Origin: Actinoplanes sp. N902-109
GTDB taxonomy: Bacteria > Actinomycetota > Actinomycetes > Mycobacteriales > Micromonosporaceae
Assembly: GCF_000389965.1 (NCBI RefSeq)
Contig: NC_021191.1
Span: 5,395,501-5,459,500, forward strand
DNA length: 64,000 nucleotides
Direction of reading: 5' to 3'
Positions 54,802 to 63,567 of the stretch are shown piece after piece. Both the position numbers and the translations under genes were made by a program. Below the pieces are notes generated by a model, which was not told the origin of the DNA, did not search any database, and saw only the letters and a program-made list of their open reading frames with translations. How positions within the stretch are numbered: position 1 is the stretch's first letter; every line of letters begins with the position of its first letter.

Positions 54802-54833
54802 CCCGGGCGGGGCCGGCGCCGGCCCCGCCCGGG
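54802..54833 (+). terminator. 32-bp perfect palindrome terminator
   Basis: CCCGGGCGGGGCCGGC and its exact complement, 5 bp after the sedolisin stop. A 14-bp stem with a 4-nt loop can form. No T-run, as usual at this GC content. Confidence 0.82.
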
Positions 54834-55106
54834 GGTCACCCGCGAGCATGAGCATCACCTCGAAGCCCGGTCATCGACCGGGCTCTTCTGTTTTCCGCTC
54901 TCCGCACGGGAAGCGGTGCGATCGGGCGCACCCACCACCGGCGTGGGCGAGACCGCAGCTCGGGAACAGTCCCACCGCCGCCGGCTGCGGGAACAGCACA
55001 GACAGGTCTGACATAGATCGACATTGATATTTAGACACACAAATGTAATGCTTCGGCCGGGAGCGCTCCCAATTCGGATCCATCGCCGAGGAAGGGAGGA
55101 CGTGTC
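54834..55106. other. intergenic region before LPMO gene
   Basis: About 270 bp without a gene. The last 100 bp are clearly more AT-rich (from GACATAGATCGACATTGATA) and hold the promoter, the GGGAGCGCTCCC palindrome and a GGGAGGAC ribosome site. A small minus-strand open frame here (to 55024) has no family likeness. Confidence 0.6.
55059..55070. promoter_or_regulatory. CebR-like palindrome upstream of LPMO
   Basis: GGGAGCGCTCCC, followed by A and preceded by C: 13 of 14 bases of the CebR operator TGGGAGCGCTCCCA. It is 36 bp before the LPMO start and just after an AT-rich promoter stretch, where a repressor would block transcription. Confidence 0.75.
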
Positions 55107-55787
55107 GTGCGTCCACTCGAGTCCGATCACAGCGGGCAGCTGCCCCGCCCGGCCGTGCGGCGGCCAGTCATGGTGCTGACGGTCGTGCTGGCCACGGTGG
55201 TCAGCATGCTGCAGTGGGCCGGGCCCGCCCAGGCCCACGGGACCGTCGTCAACCCCGCATCGCGCGCCTACCAGTGCTGGCAGACCTGGGGCAGCCAGCA
55301 CACCAACCCGGCCATGCAGACCCAGGACCCGATGTGCTGGCAGGCCTTCCAGGCCAACCCGGACACCATGTGGAACTGGATGAGCGCGCTGCGCGACGGG
55401 CTGGGTGCGCAGTTCCAGGCCAAGACGCCCGACGGGCAGCTCTGCAGCAACGCCCTGACCCGCAACGACAGCCTGAACCGGCCCGGGGCGTGGAAGAGCA
55501 CCACGGTGAGCCGCAACTTCACCGTCCATGTGTACGACCAGGCCAGCCATGGTGCCGACTACTTCAAGGTCTACATCAGCAAGCAGGGGTTCAACCCGGC
55601 CACCCAGAGCCTGGGCTGGGGCAACCTCGACTACATCACGCAGACCGGCAGGTACGCCCAGTCGCAGAACTACTCGTTCGACGTCTCGACGTCCGGCTAC
55701 ACCGGCAACCACGTGCTGTTCGTCATCTGGCAGGCCTCGCACCTCGACCAGGCCTACATGTGGTGCAGCGACGTGACCTTCGCCTGA
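55107..55787 (+). CDS. secreted lytic polysaccharide monooxygenase (AA10)
   Basis: A 226-residue exported copper enzyme. The signal peptide ends AQA, leaving His44 as the mature N-terminus (HGTVVNPASRA), the first ligand of the copper histidine brace; the second is His148 in ASHGADYFKVYISKQG. Further AA10 signatures: YQCWQTWG, MCWQAF and NHVLFVIWQASHLDQAYMWCSDVTF. No binding module is attached. AA10 enzymes oxidatively break chitin or cellulose. The operator before it and the GH5 gene 4 kb upstream suggest cellulose. GTG 55107 with GGGAGGA upstream. Confidence 0.95.
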   Translation: MRPLESDHSGQLPRPAVRRPVMVLTVVLATVVSMLQWAGPAQAHGTVVNPASRAYQCWQTWGSQHTNPAMQTQDPMCWQAFQANPDTMWNWMSALRDGLGAQFQAKTPDGQLCSNALTRNDSLNRPGAWKSTTVSRNFTVHVYDQASHGADYFKVYISKQGFNPATQSLGWGNLDYITQTGRYAQSQNYSFDVSTSGYTGNHVLFVIWQASHLDQAYMWCSDVTFA

Positions 55788-55804
55788 TCCCGTACGACGA
55801 GTCA

Positions 55805-55837
55805 CCGGCCCGGGGCGGGGCGACCACCCCGGGCCGG
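55805..55837 (+). terminator. hairpin after LPMO gene
   Basis: CCGGCCCGGGG pairs with CCCCGGGCCGG (11 bp, 11-nt loop), 18 bp after the stop. Confidence 0.75.
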
Positions 55838-55860
55838 ACACACCGCAACGAGGAGTGACG

Positions 55861-56400
55861 ATGTCCTGGTGGCGCAACCGTTACGTCTGGGTGGCGGCGG
55901 TGCTGGCGACGACGGCCGGCGCGACCGCCCTGGCCACCTCGTCCGGCCCGGCCGCCGCGCCGCCCGACCTGCGCAGCCAGATCGTCACCCGGGTACGCAC
56001 CACGCTCGAACAGCAGGGCCCGGAGCAGCACCACCACGCCGGCCGGCAGGCCACCACCGCACCCACGGTCTGCGGCGTGCACGTCTACGGCTACGAGCCG
56101 GAGCAGGCCACCGCACTGGCCGACGTCCGTACGGTGTACGCCTTCCACTTCTGCGGGGTCGCCGAGCCCCGGCAACCCTGGGACGTGGCCGTCAAGCTGG
56201 CCGGCCCGGTCATCGTGACCATGGCGGCCGACCCCCCGGCGATCCAGGTGGTCGAGGCCGGTAACGGTGTCACGTACGTCGACCGGTTGCGGCAGATGTT
56301 CCCGCCCGAGTACGCCGCGCTGGCCCAGAAGGAGGCGTTGAGCCCGGCGGAGATGACCGATGTGCGCAACCGCTACAACGCCGCAGCCGGTGCCGGATAG
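55861..56400 (+). CDS. exported protein of unknown function
   Basis: A 179-residue protein with one N-terminal membrane helix or signal (about 7-25, YVWVAAVLATTAGATALA). The rest is exported: a linker with HHHAGRQ, then VCGVHVYGYEPEQATALADVRTVYAFHFCGVAE with two Cys likely paired, and a helical end. No family recognised. ATG 55861 has GAGGAG 5 nt before it; GTG 55855 is less likely. It may be co-regulated with the LPMO gene despite the hairpin between. Confidence 0.75.
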   Translation: MSWWRNRYVWVAAVLATTAGATALATSSGPAAAPPDLRSQIVTRVRTTLEQQGPEQHHHAGRQATTAPTVCGVHVYGYEPEQATALADVRTVYAFHFCGVAEPRQPWDVAVKLAGPVIVTMAADPPAIQVVEAGNGVTYVDRLRQMFPPEYAALAQKEALSPAEMTDVRNRYNAAAGAG

Positions 56401-56415
56401 GCCGCCGGGCAGGTC

Positions 56416-56967
56416 TCAGGCCGCGACCGAGCGGCGCAGCGCCGCCTCGACCCGGTCGGCCACGGCGAGCAGGAACGGGCCGCGCAGGTGGTCCACCCGG
56501 GCGTTCCAGGAGTGCGGGCCGTGCCGCAGCAGCATCTCGTCGTGCCGCGCACCGGCCGTCACCCGGTCGCCCGTGGGACCCACGGTCTGGTCGGCGTAGG
56601 TGAGGGCGTCGGTGATCAGGTCCTCGTCGTACGGGTAGACCGCCAGCTGCTCCCCCAGCCCGCGTGCCGCGGCGACGAACCGGGCCCCGGAGTGATGGGC
56701 GACGCGCGCCGCCACCGAGAGCGGCCAGCCGCGCCCGGCCAGGTGATCGGCGCCGTCGAGGGGGTGGAAACCGGTGGCCGTGATCGGTCCGGCGTACCCG
56801 ATGTCGTGCAGCCAGGCCGCAGCGACCAGGGTGTCGTGGTCGATGCCGAGCTCCCCGGCGAGTTCACCGGCCCGTTCGGCGACGCCGCGGGTGTGCCGCC
56901 AGCGGTCGCCCATCGAGCCGATGAGGTCGTACGCGATCTGCCGGGCCGCCGTGACGAAGACGCTCAT
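56416..56967 (-). CDS. HD-domain metal-dependent phosphohydrolase-like protein
   Basis: A 183-residue HD-superfamily protein. It has RWRHTRGVAERA (first His), LVAAAWLHDIGYAG (HD) and ARVAHHSGARFVAA, then an Asp in LTYADQTV, a complete H-HD-D set. Such small HD proteins hydrolyse nucleotides or phosphates; the substrate is unknown. ATG 56967 follows GGGG; earlier in-frame codons read into a region not typical of the family. Confidence 0.87.
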   Translation of the reverse strand: MSVFVTAARQIAYDLIGSMGDRWRHTRGVAERAGELAGELGIDHDTLVAAAWLHDIGYAGPITATGFHPLDGADHLAGRGWPLSVAARVAHHSGARFVAAARGLGEQLAVYPYDEDLITDALTYADQTVGPTGDRVTAGARHDEMLLRHGPHSWNARVDHLRGPFLLAVADRVEAALRRSVAA

Positions 56968-57055
56968 CCCCGGATGGTGATCGGCAAAGGTGAACGGCAG
57001 TTGAACCGGACCTGGCGACGGCCTGAATGCGCGAGACGCCGGGCCGGACCGGCGG

Positions 57056-58069
57056 TCAGCGCCGGGCCAGATAGTTCGACGCTGTGCCGCGCAGCCGCTG
57101 GTGCACGCCGTCGTAAGCGACCGCCGCACCCAGGTACTGCTTCGCGACCTTGGCGACCATCGTGTAGTTGGGGTCGCACACGTTGCCCACCGGCGCCTCC
57201 CCGGCCTGGCTGAGCAGCTGGTAGGCGTCCAGCGGGTCGAGCCCGGCCAGCTGGGCGGTCCAGGTGACCAGGTCGTGCTGGCTGATCCGGTAGGCGTCCT
57301 CGAGCGGGCGGGCCGAACCGATCGACAGCAACGCCAGGTCGGTCTCCAGCCGGGGCACGGGGGTCGGCGTGGCCTTGATCAGGTCGACGACGACCACGGT
57401 GTTCATGGCCGCCTCGACCCCGGCGCCGCACACCTCGCCGTGACCCTGGCGGCAGTGCCCGTCACCGAGCGCGAACAGCGCGCCGGGCACGTTGACCCCG
57501 AAGTACGCCGTGGTGCCCGCGCGCAGCTCCGGGGTGTCCATGTTGCCGCCGTGCACGTCCGGCACCAGGGTCACCCGGGTCTCACCCGCGGCCGGGGCCA
57601 CGCCGGCGGTGCCGTGCATCGGGTCCAGCGGCAGCTCGACGGTGAGGTCGCCGCGCCGGGCGTGATAGGTGACCGTGCCGGCGGCCACGTCGACGTCGTA
57701 GCGCCAGACCACCTCGTCGAGCGGGGGTTGCAGGGTGGCCGTGGTGTGGGTGCCGGTCAGCGCGCCGAAGTGCGGGAACGTGGCGGAGACCGCCCAGTCG
57801 CGGGCCGGGACGATCTCGACGAAGTGCACGGCCAGGGTGTCGCCCGGTTCGGCGCCCTCGATGTGGAACGGGCCGGTGACCGGGTTGAGGTACGGGAACC
57901 GGCACACCTTCGACGGCAGGTCGGTGACGTCGCGCACCGCGCCGCCGTAGCAGTCCTCGGTGTAGAGCTCGAGCACAGTGCCCGGCCGCACCCGGCGCAC
58001 GGCCTCGCGCCCGCCGAACGTGTACGCGAACTCGCCGGGCCCGGGCCGGTAGCTCAGCACCTCGGTCAT
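57056..58069 (-). CDS. acetamidase/formamidase family protein
   Basis: A 337-residue amidohydrolase of the FmdA/AmdA family. Signatures: GAEPGDTLAVHFVEI, FPHFGALTGTH, VPDVHGGNMDTPEL and GDGHCRQGHGEVCGAGVE. It should hydrolyse a short amide to acid plus ammonia. Its start sits on the stop of the upstream permease gene (one-base overlap), so the permease probably imports its substrate or a related amine. Confidence 0.9.
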   Translation of the reverse strand: MTEVLSYRPGPGEFAYTFGGREAVRRVRPGTVLELYTEDCYGGAVRDVTDLPSKVCRFPYLNPVTGPFHIEGAEPGDTLAVHFVEIVPARDWAVSATFPHFGALTGTHTTATLQPPLDEVVWRYDVDVAAGTVTYHARRGDLTVELPLDPMHGTAGVAPAAGETRVTLVPDVHGGNMDTPELRAGTTAYFGVNVPGALFALGDGHCRQGHGEVCGAGVEAAMNTVVVVDLIKATPTPVPRLETDLALLSIGSARPLEDAYRISQHDLVTWTAQLAGLDPLDAYQLLSQAGEAPVGNVCDPNYTMVAKVAKQYLGAAVAYDGVHQRLRGTASNYLARR

Positions 58070-59439
58070 CAGAACCCTCCCATGGTCGGCCGGCGCCCCG
58101 TCGCGTACAGGATTATCAGAATCAGCACCCCGATGCCGAGCCAGACGAACCCGAGCACCTGCGCGGCGACGTTCGCGTTGATCACCACGACCAGCAGGAT
58201 CACGAAGCCCAGCACCGGTACGACGAGGTGGCGCAGCCAGTCCCGGCTGCCGTTGCGCACGACGTAGTGCACCACCACGGCCACGTGCAGCGCCAGGAAC
58301 GCGGTCATCGCCCCGAAGTTGACGAGCGTGGACAGCAGCGAGATGCCGTCGTCGCGGGCGGCCATGGCCAGGCCCAGCGCCAGCGACACCGCCGCCACGA
58401 GCAGGGTGGCGTTGGCCGGGACCCGGTGGCGGGGGTTGATCCGGGCCAGGAAGCGCGGCATCTGCCCGTCGCGGGCCATGGCGTACAGCAGCCGGCTGGT
58501 GGCGGCCTGCGCGACCAGCGAGTTGGCGAAGCCCCACGCGATGGCGGTGGCCAGCGCGGTCAGGCCGGCCAGCCACCCGCCCCCGGCGGTGCGGGCGGCG
58601 TCGTAGAACGCGGTGCCCTCGGGGTCGCCGTCGGCCAGCAGCCCGGCGGGATCGGGCACCAGCAGCGCCGCCACCCAGGTCTGCACGATGAACAGCACCC
58701 CGGCCAGCAGCAGCGCGGCGACCATCGTCCGGCCGATCCGCCGGGTGTCCTCGCGGCTCTCCTCGGCCAGCATCGAGATGCCGTCGAAGCCGAGGAACGA
58801 CAGCACGGCAACCGAGACCGCGCCCAGCACAACCGGCCAGGAGAACGTGTCCGGGTCGAAGAACGGCCGCAGCTCGAAGCCGTCGCCCTTGCCGCGGGCC
58901 AGCGCCCCGATGCCGACGACCAGGAAGATCGCCAGCACGACCAGCTCGGCCACCAGCATGACCCGGTTGACCCGGGCGGTCGTCTCGATGCCCAGGTAGT
59001 TGACGGCCGTGTTGAGCACGACGAAACCGGTCAGCCAGAGCCAGACCGGGACTGCGGGCACCAGCGAGTGCATGGCGACACTGGCCACCAGGTAGAGCAG
59101 TCCGGGTACGAGCACGTAGTCGAGCAGGATCACCCAGCCGGCCAGGAACCCTACCGGCGGCGCGATGCCCCGGCCCGCATAGCTGTAGACCGAGCCGGCC
59201 ATCGGGAAGGCGCGCACCATCTGGGCGTACGAGAGGGCGGTGAACATCATCGCGACCATGCCCACGGCGTAGGCGAGCGCGACCATGCCGCCGGAACCGG
59301 CGAAGACGCTGCCGAAGATCCCGAAGGGGGCGATCGGCACCATGAAGATGAGGCCGTAGATGAGCAGGTCCGCGAAGCCGAGTAAACGGCGCAGTTCCTG
59401 CCGGTAGCCGAACTGCTCCAGGTCACCGGAGGTCGTCAT
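58069..59439 (-). CDS. APC-family amino acid/amine permease
   Basis: A 456-residue transporter with about 12 membrane helices. APC motif near the N-terminus: LGFADLLIYGLIFMVPIAPFGIFG, then AYAVGMVAMMFTALSYAQMVRAFPMAGSVYSYAGRG. SFLGFDGISMLAEESREDTRRIGR lies in helix 6-7. The start at ATG 59439 (MTTSGDLEQFGY) is family-like; the longer frame is not. Its operon partner is the acetamidase-like gene, so the substrate is likely an amide, amine or amino acid. Confidence 0.9.
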   Translation of the reverse strand: MTTSGDLEQFGYRQELRRLLGFADLLIYGLIFMVPIAPFGIFGSVFAGSGGMVALAYAVGMVAMMFTALSYAQMVRAFPMAGSVYSYAGRGIAPPVGFLAGWVILLDYVLVPGLLYLVASVAMHSLVPAVPVWLWLTGFVVLNTAVNYLGIETTARVNRVMLVAELVVLAIFLVVGIGALARGKGDGFELRPFFDPDTFSWPVVLGAVSVAVLSFLGFDGISMLAEESREDTRRIGRTMVAALLLAGVLFIVQTWVAALLVPDPAGLLADGDPEGTAFYDAARTAGGGWLAGLTALATAIAWGFANSLVAQAATSRLLYAMARDGQMPRFLARINPRHRVPANATLLVAAVSLALGLAMAARDDGISLLSTLVNFGAMTAFLALHVAVVVHYVVRNGSRDWLRHLVVPVLGFVILLVVVINANVAAQVLGFVWLGIGVLILIILYATGRRPTMGGF

Positions 59440-59666
59440 GATCGTGACGCTAGCCGAACTCCCAGGCAGTGAGAAGAGTCGATGGCTGGCCGAACGTCCG
59501 AGCTGCTCGGACCGATCGTCGCGTAACCGGCAGCCGATCTTTCGTTTGTGGGTGACCGGGTGCATCTGCACGTGCAGGAGCCCTTGCAAGCACGCTGACC
59601 CCGGGTGACTGTGGTGGATGAGCGGCCTATGTCATGAACGGGCCGAGGGGCACAACAGGAGATCGC

Positions 59667-59894
59667 ATGAACCGCAACAGTGGCCGGGTGAGCTGCTTCG
59701 CCGAATCGGACTACCGGTTCGGCGCGGGTCCGCTGTGGATGCGGGTCGAGCGCGTGGACTGGAACCGGCCGGTGCGCTACGACGAGGACAACTGGTACGA
59801 AGTGGACGGCGTGGAGACCACCTCCGACGGCCGGGAGATCGGCCGGCGGCACGCCCTGATCCGCGCCCGCAGCCTGACCGCCTTCCGCAGGTGA
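59667..59894 (+). CDS. small conserved-looking protein of unknown function
   Basis: A 75-residue basic-acidic protein without membrane segment or signal. Aromatic-rich (FAESDYRFGAGPLWMRVERVDW, DEDNWYEVDGVE), reminiscent of small beta-sheet proteins. ATG 59667 has AGGAG 5 nt upstream, a good ribosome site, which supports it being real. It is followed 29 bp on by the F420-type oxidoreductase and may share its transcript. No function can be given. Confidence 0.7.
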   Translation: MNRNSGRVSCFAESDYRFGAGPLWMRVERVDWNRPVRYDEDNWYEVDGVETTSDGREIGRRHALIRARSLTAFRR

Positions 59895-59923
59895 CCCCGC
59901 CCAAGATCGGGTACGGTCCACGG

Positions 59924-60805
59924 ATGAGCATGAAGTTCGGGGTGTTCGTCCCGCAGGGCTGGAAGATGGACCTGGTCGAGATCGCCGACCCGGTCGAGCA
60001 GTACGAGGCGATGACCGCCGTGGCCAAGGCGGCCGACGCCGGACCGTGGGACTCGGTCTGGGTCTACGACCACTTCCACACCGTGCCGGAACCCACCATC
60101 AACACGACGTTCGAGGCGTGGACCGTGTCCTCGACGCTGGCCCGCGACACGAGCCGGGTCAACATCGGCCAGATGGTCGGCTGCAACGGCTACCGGCAGC
60201 CCTCGCTGTACGCCAAGATCGCCTCCACCGTCGACGTGGCCAGCAACGGCCGGCTCTACGCGGGCCTCGGCGCCGGGTGGTACGAGCACGAGTGGAAGGC
60301 GTACGGCTACGAGTGGCGCGAGGTGCCGCAGCGGATGGCCGAGTTCCGCGAGGCGGTGCAGATCGTGCACAAGATGTGGACCGAGGAGCGCCCGGTCTTC
60401 ACCGGCAAGCACTACTCGATCGACGGGCCGATCAACGAGCCCAAGGGCGTACGCAAGCCGCACCCCTCGTTCTGGCTCGGCGGCGGCGGCGAGAAGGTCA
60501 CCCTCAAGCTGGTCGCGCAGTACGCGAACGCCTGCAACGTGGGCAACGCCGACCCCGAGGTGATCCGGCACAAGCTGGCCGTGCTCAAGGGGCACTGCGA
60601 CACGCTGGGCCGCGACTACGACAGCATCATCAAGTCGACGAGCCTGGAGCTCGACCTGACCGAGTCGTCGGCGCAGCACATCGCGCGGATCGAGCAGCTC
60701 GCCGAGGCCGGCACCGACTACGTGATCGTGTACGTGAAGCGGGTGGCGTACGACCACGAGCCGATGCTGCGCTTCGCCGAGGAGGTCATCCCCCAGTTCG
60801 GCTGA
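59924..60805 (+). CDS. LLM-class F420-dependent oxidoreductase
   Basis: A 293-residue TIM-barrel flavin/F420 enzyme. FGVFVPQGWKMDLVEI, DSVWVYDHFHTVPEPT, GQMVGCNGYRQPSLYAKIASTVDVAS and GRLYAGLGAGWYEHEWKAYGY are typical of F420-dependent members (TIGR03560-like). It uses reduced or oxidised F420 on an unknown substrate. ATG 59924. The 3' end overlaps the convergent acyltransferase by 20 bp. Confidence 0.9.
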   Translation: MSMKFGVFVPQGWKMDLVEIADPVEQYEAMTAVAKAADAGPWDSVWVYDHFHTVPEPTINTTFEAWTVSSTLARDTSRVNIGQMVGCNGYRQPSLYAKIASTVDVASNGRLYAGLGAGWYEHEWKAYGYEWREVPQRMAEFREAVQIVHKMWTEERPVFTGKHYSIDGPINEPKGVRKPHPSFWLGGGGEKVTLKLVAQYANACNVGNADPEVIRHKLAVLKGHCDTLGRDYDSIIKSTSLELDLTESSAQHIARIEQLAEAGTDYVIVYVKRVAYDHEPMLRFAEEVIPQFG

Positions 60806-61883
60806 GCGCGGCGTGGCGGGGCGCGTGGACCCGCGGCACCGGCACCGGCCACGGACGCAACCGCGGCACGCGCCGGGCCGCGAGGTCCTCGACCCAGCCG
60901 AGGGCCAGCACCGCGGCCACCAGCATGACCAGCGCGATCGCGGAGAACGTGAGGTAGGTGACCGCCCCGGCGCCGAACAGCCCGAGCCGGTCACCGATCG
61001 CGATCGCCGCGGTGATCACCACGTTGTGCCACAGATAGATGGTGACCGCGCGGTTGTTCAGCGCGGCGACCATCCGCTGCACCAGCGGCAGCCGGGCCAG
61101 CCAGCCCATCGGCGGGTCCAGCCGGAGCAGCACGAGCACGAACCCGAGCGAGTAGAGCGCGTGCGCCAGCGGGAACGGCACCAGATCGAGCCCGCCGGGG
61201 CCGGGGTGCCGGACGACCCAGCCCAGCCCGGCCGCCGCACAACCGAGGGCCACCGCACCCACCACGGCCGGGTGGATCCTGCGCAGATCGCCGTCACGGT
61301 GCGCGAAGCCGAGCAGCCAGCAGGGCAGGAACACCAGCACGTACCCGGCGATCTGCTCGGCGTTGTTGCCGTTCGCCAGCGGCGCGTTGTGCAGCAGCGC
61401 GAGCGCCAGCAGCGGAACCCCGACGCTGAGCAGCCGCCAGCGCCGGTACACCCGCAGCAGCACCGGCGAGAGCAGCACGAACCAGAGATAGACGGCCAGG
61501 TACCAGAGCACCCCGGCACCCTCGGCGCCGACGTCGGCGGCGCCGTGCCCGGCCGGCGGGGTGGCCAGCGGCACCACCCACAGCAGCAGGTCCGGCCACG
61601 GCGGCCGGTGCGCCCACCCGGCGGCCAGCATCAGCGGCACCAGCACCAGGGCCATCACCCACAGCGCGGGCAGCAACCGGCGCAACCGGCCGCGTACCAC
61701 CTCCGGGGCGGGCTTGCGGTCCAGCGAACTGGCCATCAGCGAGCCGCCCAGCGCGAACATCACGCCCATCGACGGGAACAGCAGCGCCAGCACGGCGTAG
61801 TGGAAGGCGTGGTACGCCACCACGCGGACGATCGCCACCGCGCGCAGCGAGTCGAAGTAACCGTCCCGGGTGCCGCCTGCCAC
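60786..61883 (-). CDS. acyltransferase family 3 membrane protein
   Basis: A 365-residue protein with about ten membrane helices. It begins TRDGYFDSLRAVAIVRVVAYHAFHYAV, with the R-x10-H motif of acyltransferase 3, then SLDRKPAPEVVRGRLRRLLPALW and WYLAVYLWFVLLSPVLLRVY. It should transfer acyl groups onto an extracytoplasmic or membrane sugar. The C-terminal cytoplasmic tail is Pro/Arg-rich. The target is unknown. Confidence 0.9.
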   Translation of the reverse strand: MAGGTRDGYFDSLRAVAIVRVVAYHAFHYAVLALLFPSMGVMFALGGSLMASSLDRKPAPEVVRGRLRRLLPALWVMALVLVPLMLAAGWAHRPPWPDLLLWVVPLATPPAGHGAADVGAEGAGVLWYLAVYLWFVLLSPVLLRVYRRWRLLSVGVPLLALALLHNAPLANGNNAEQIAGYVLVFLPCWLLGFAHRDGDLRRIHPAVVGAVALGCAAAGLGWVVRHPGPGGLDLVPFPLAHALYSLGFVLVLLRLDPPMGWLARLPLVQRMVAALNNRAVTIYLWHNVVITAAIAIGDRLGLFGAGAVTYLTFSAIALVMLVAAVLALGWVEDLAARRVPRLRPWPVPVPRVHAPRHAALSRTGG

Positions 61884-61937
61884 GAACCACTCCCCTCCAC
61901 CGGCCGATGCAACGTCCGACGCTAACGGATCATTGCC

Positions 61938-62363
61938 TCATTTCCCGGCCGTGAGCAGGGATTCGACCCGCTGGAGGAGCTCGGTCGGGCTGAACGGTTT
62001 GGTCAGGTAGTCGTCCGCCCCGATCGCGAACCCGAGGTCGATATCGTACGGACGGGCCCGGGCGCTCAGGATCAGCACCGGGATGTCCCAGGTGGCGGCG
62101 GAACGGTGGATAGCGTGACAAACCGTCAGACCGTCGAGACCCGGCATCGACACGTCGAGGATCATCAGCCCCGGCCGTTCCCGCTCCGCCAGGTCGAGCG
62201 CCGTCAGCCCGTCGGACGCGGTGATCGTGCGGTAACCGGCCCCGCGCAGCTTGAACGCCACCAGGTCGAGGATGTCCTCGTCGTCATCGGCCACCAGGAT
62301 GCTCGGCGGCGCCGGCGGGCGGACACCGTCCCAGACCGTGGCCGGCGATGGGGGTACGGGCAT
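61938..62363 (-). CDS. single-domain response regulator (receiver only)
   Basis: A 141-residue CheY-like protein. Acidic pocket in ILVADDDEDILDL, phospho-acceptor Asp in LMILDVSMPGLDG, Ser/Thr in LILSARARP and Lys in YLTKPFSP. No output domain. ATG 62363 is chosen because GAGAGGAG stands 7 nt upstream; the frame open to 62453 overlaps the dehydrogenase gene. A partner kinase is not adjacent; the two hybrid kinases at 18618-22155 lack local regulators. Confidence 0.88.
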   Translation of the reverse strand: MPVPPSPATVWDGVRPPAPPSILVADDDEDILDLVAFKLRGAGYRTITASDGLTALDLAERERPGLMILDVSMPGLDGLTVCHAIHRSAATWDIPVLILSARARPYDIDLGFAIGADDYLTKPFSPTELLQRVESLLTAGK

Positions 62364-62433
62364 GACGGTGCTCCTCTCGATGCCCGTCCCCATCGGCCGC
62401 GGTCCCGCTCCTCGGAGCGGAACGCGAGGTGCA

Positions 62434-63498
62434 TCACGGGAGCACGACGACATACCCCGGGCTGGCGGTGCGTTCGGCCAGGTCCAGCGTGCCGGCCGGG
62501 TCGGCCAGATCCGCGGGTACGGGGTCCAGGTGACCGAGGTGCACCAGACCGGCCCGGATCAGCTGCCACACCTTGAGCACCGTCTCGCCCCGGCACATCC
62601 ACGAGCCGCGCACGGTCAGCCGGCGGCGCATGATCTGCCCGTACGGGAGCACCAGGTCGTGCCGCACCCCGCCGATCAGCGTGAGCGTGCCGCCGGGCCG
62701 GAGGCTGTCGAACCCCGCCAGGGTGAGGTCGGCGGACGGCGTGGCCCCCAGCGCGTCGACGACCAGGTCCGGCTCCCCCGCCGCCCGCAGCGCCGCCGTG
62801 ACCGCACCCCGGTCGCCGGTCACCGGCACCGGCCGGACGCGCGGGTCGATCGCCGCCAGCCGGGCCAGCGTCGCCGCGTTACGCCCGGCCGCGACCACCC
62901 GGGCGGCGCCCTGGGCCAGCGCGATCAGCACCGCCGCGGTGCCCAGCTGCCCGGTGGCGCCCATGACCAGCACGGTCTCCCCGGCCTGCTGGGTGGTCAG
63001 GCCCTCGGCGGCGATCCCCAGCCAGGGCAGGAACGCCAGGTGGTCCAGCCGGTCGTAGCTCTCCGCGCCGGGCAGGCGTACCAGGGTCTCCTTGGCGCAC
63101 AGGGCCCGCTGCGCGAGCACGCCGTTACGCCAGCGGGCCCGCATCGCGCCGATCTGCCCGGTCGCCTCGCCCCGCCCGCCGATGCCGGTCCAGCCGACCA
63201 GAAATTCCTGCGGGTCACTGACATCGCCGGAGCGCAGCAGGCCGCTGTCCACCACGACGTCGCCGGGCCGCACGTTGAACACGTCGTCGGCCACCGCGGT
63301 GACCCGGCCGATCCCGGCCGGGCCGAGCACCGCGGGCACCGGGATGTCGCCGCGGGTCCCGGTGGTGAGAATTCTCGTGTACGCGGGCACGTGCACCGCC
63401 AGCACATCGATGAGTGCACCGCCGCCGGTGAGAACCGGTTCGGGGACCTCCGCCGCGTGCAGCCCGCCGCCGATCGTTTCCAGGATCCAAGCCTTCAT
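62434..63498 (-). CDS. MDR-superfamily zinc-independent alcohol dehydrogenase-like protein
   Basis: A 354-residue medium-chain dehydrogenase-like protein. N-terminal GroES-like fold (VLAVHVPAYTRILTTG, VRPGDVVVDSG) and a nucleotide-binding fold with AGETVLVMGATGQLGTAAVLIALAQGA. No usual zinc ligands are seen, so it resembles quinone-reductase-type members. It is divergent from the XRE regulator 69 bp away, a common pairing in actinobacteria, where the regulator controls the enzyme. Confidence 0.88.
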   Translation of the reverse strand: MKAWILETIGGGLHAAEVPEPVLTGGGALIDVLAVHVPAYTRILTTGTRGDIPVPAVLGPAGIGRVTAVADDVFNVRPGDVVVDSGLLRSGDVSDPQEFLVGWTGIGGRGEATGQIGAMRARWRNGVLAQRALCAKETLVRLPGAESYDRLDHLAFLPWLGIAAEGLTTQQAGETVLVMGATGQLGTAAVLIALAQGAARVVAAGRNAATLARLAAIDPRVRPVPVTGDRGAVTAALRAAGEPDLVVDALGATPSADLTLAGFDSLRPGGTLTLIGGVRHDLVLPYGQIMRRRLTVRGSWMCRGETVLKVWQLIRAGLVHLGHLDPVPADLADPAGTLDLAERTASPGYVVVLP

Positions 63499-63524
63499 GC
63501 CGACCAGCCTCGCCCGGCTTCAGC

Positions 63525-63555
63525 CTGGTATCCAGAGCCGCCTTATTCTGGTATC
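63525..63555. promoter_or_regulatory. direct repeat CTGGTATC in the divergent dehydrogenase/XRE promoter
   Basis: CTGGTATC occurs at 63525-63532 and 63548-63555, 23 bp apart, between the divergent dehydrogenase and regulator genes. Likely operator of the XRE regulator for both promoters. Confidence 0.5.
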
Positions 63556-63567
63556 GGAGGTGCCACC

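Noticed and set aside
54836..55024. 62-codon minus frame between sedolisin and LPMO genes
   Set aside because: No ribosome site, basic low-information sequence, and it overlaps the presumed promoter area.
58228..59385. 385-codon forward frame opposite the APC permease
   Set aside because: His/Gln/Arg/Asp-rich shadow of a membrane protein gene.
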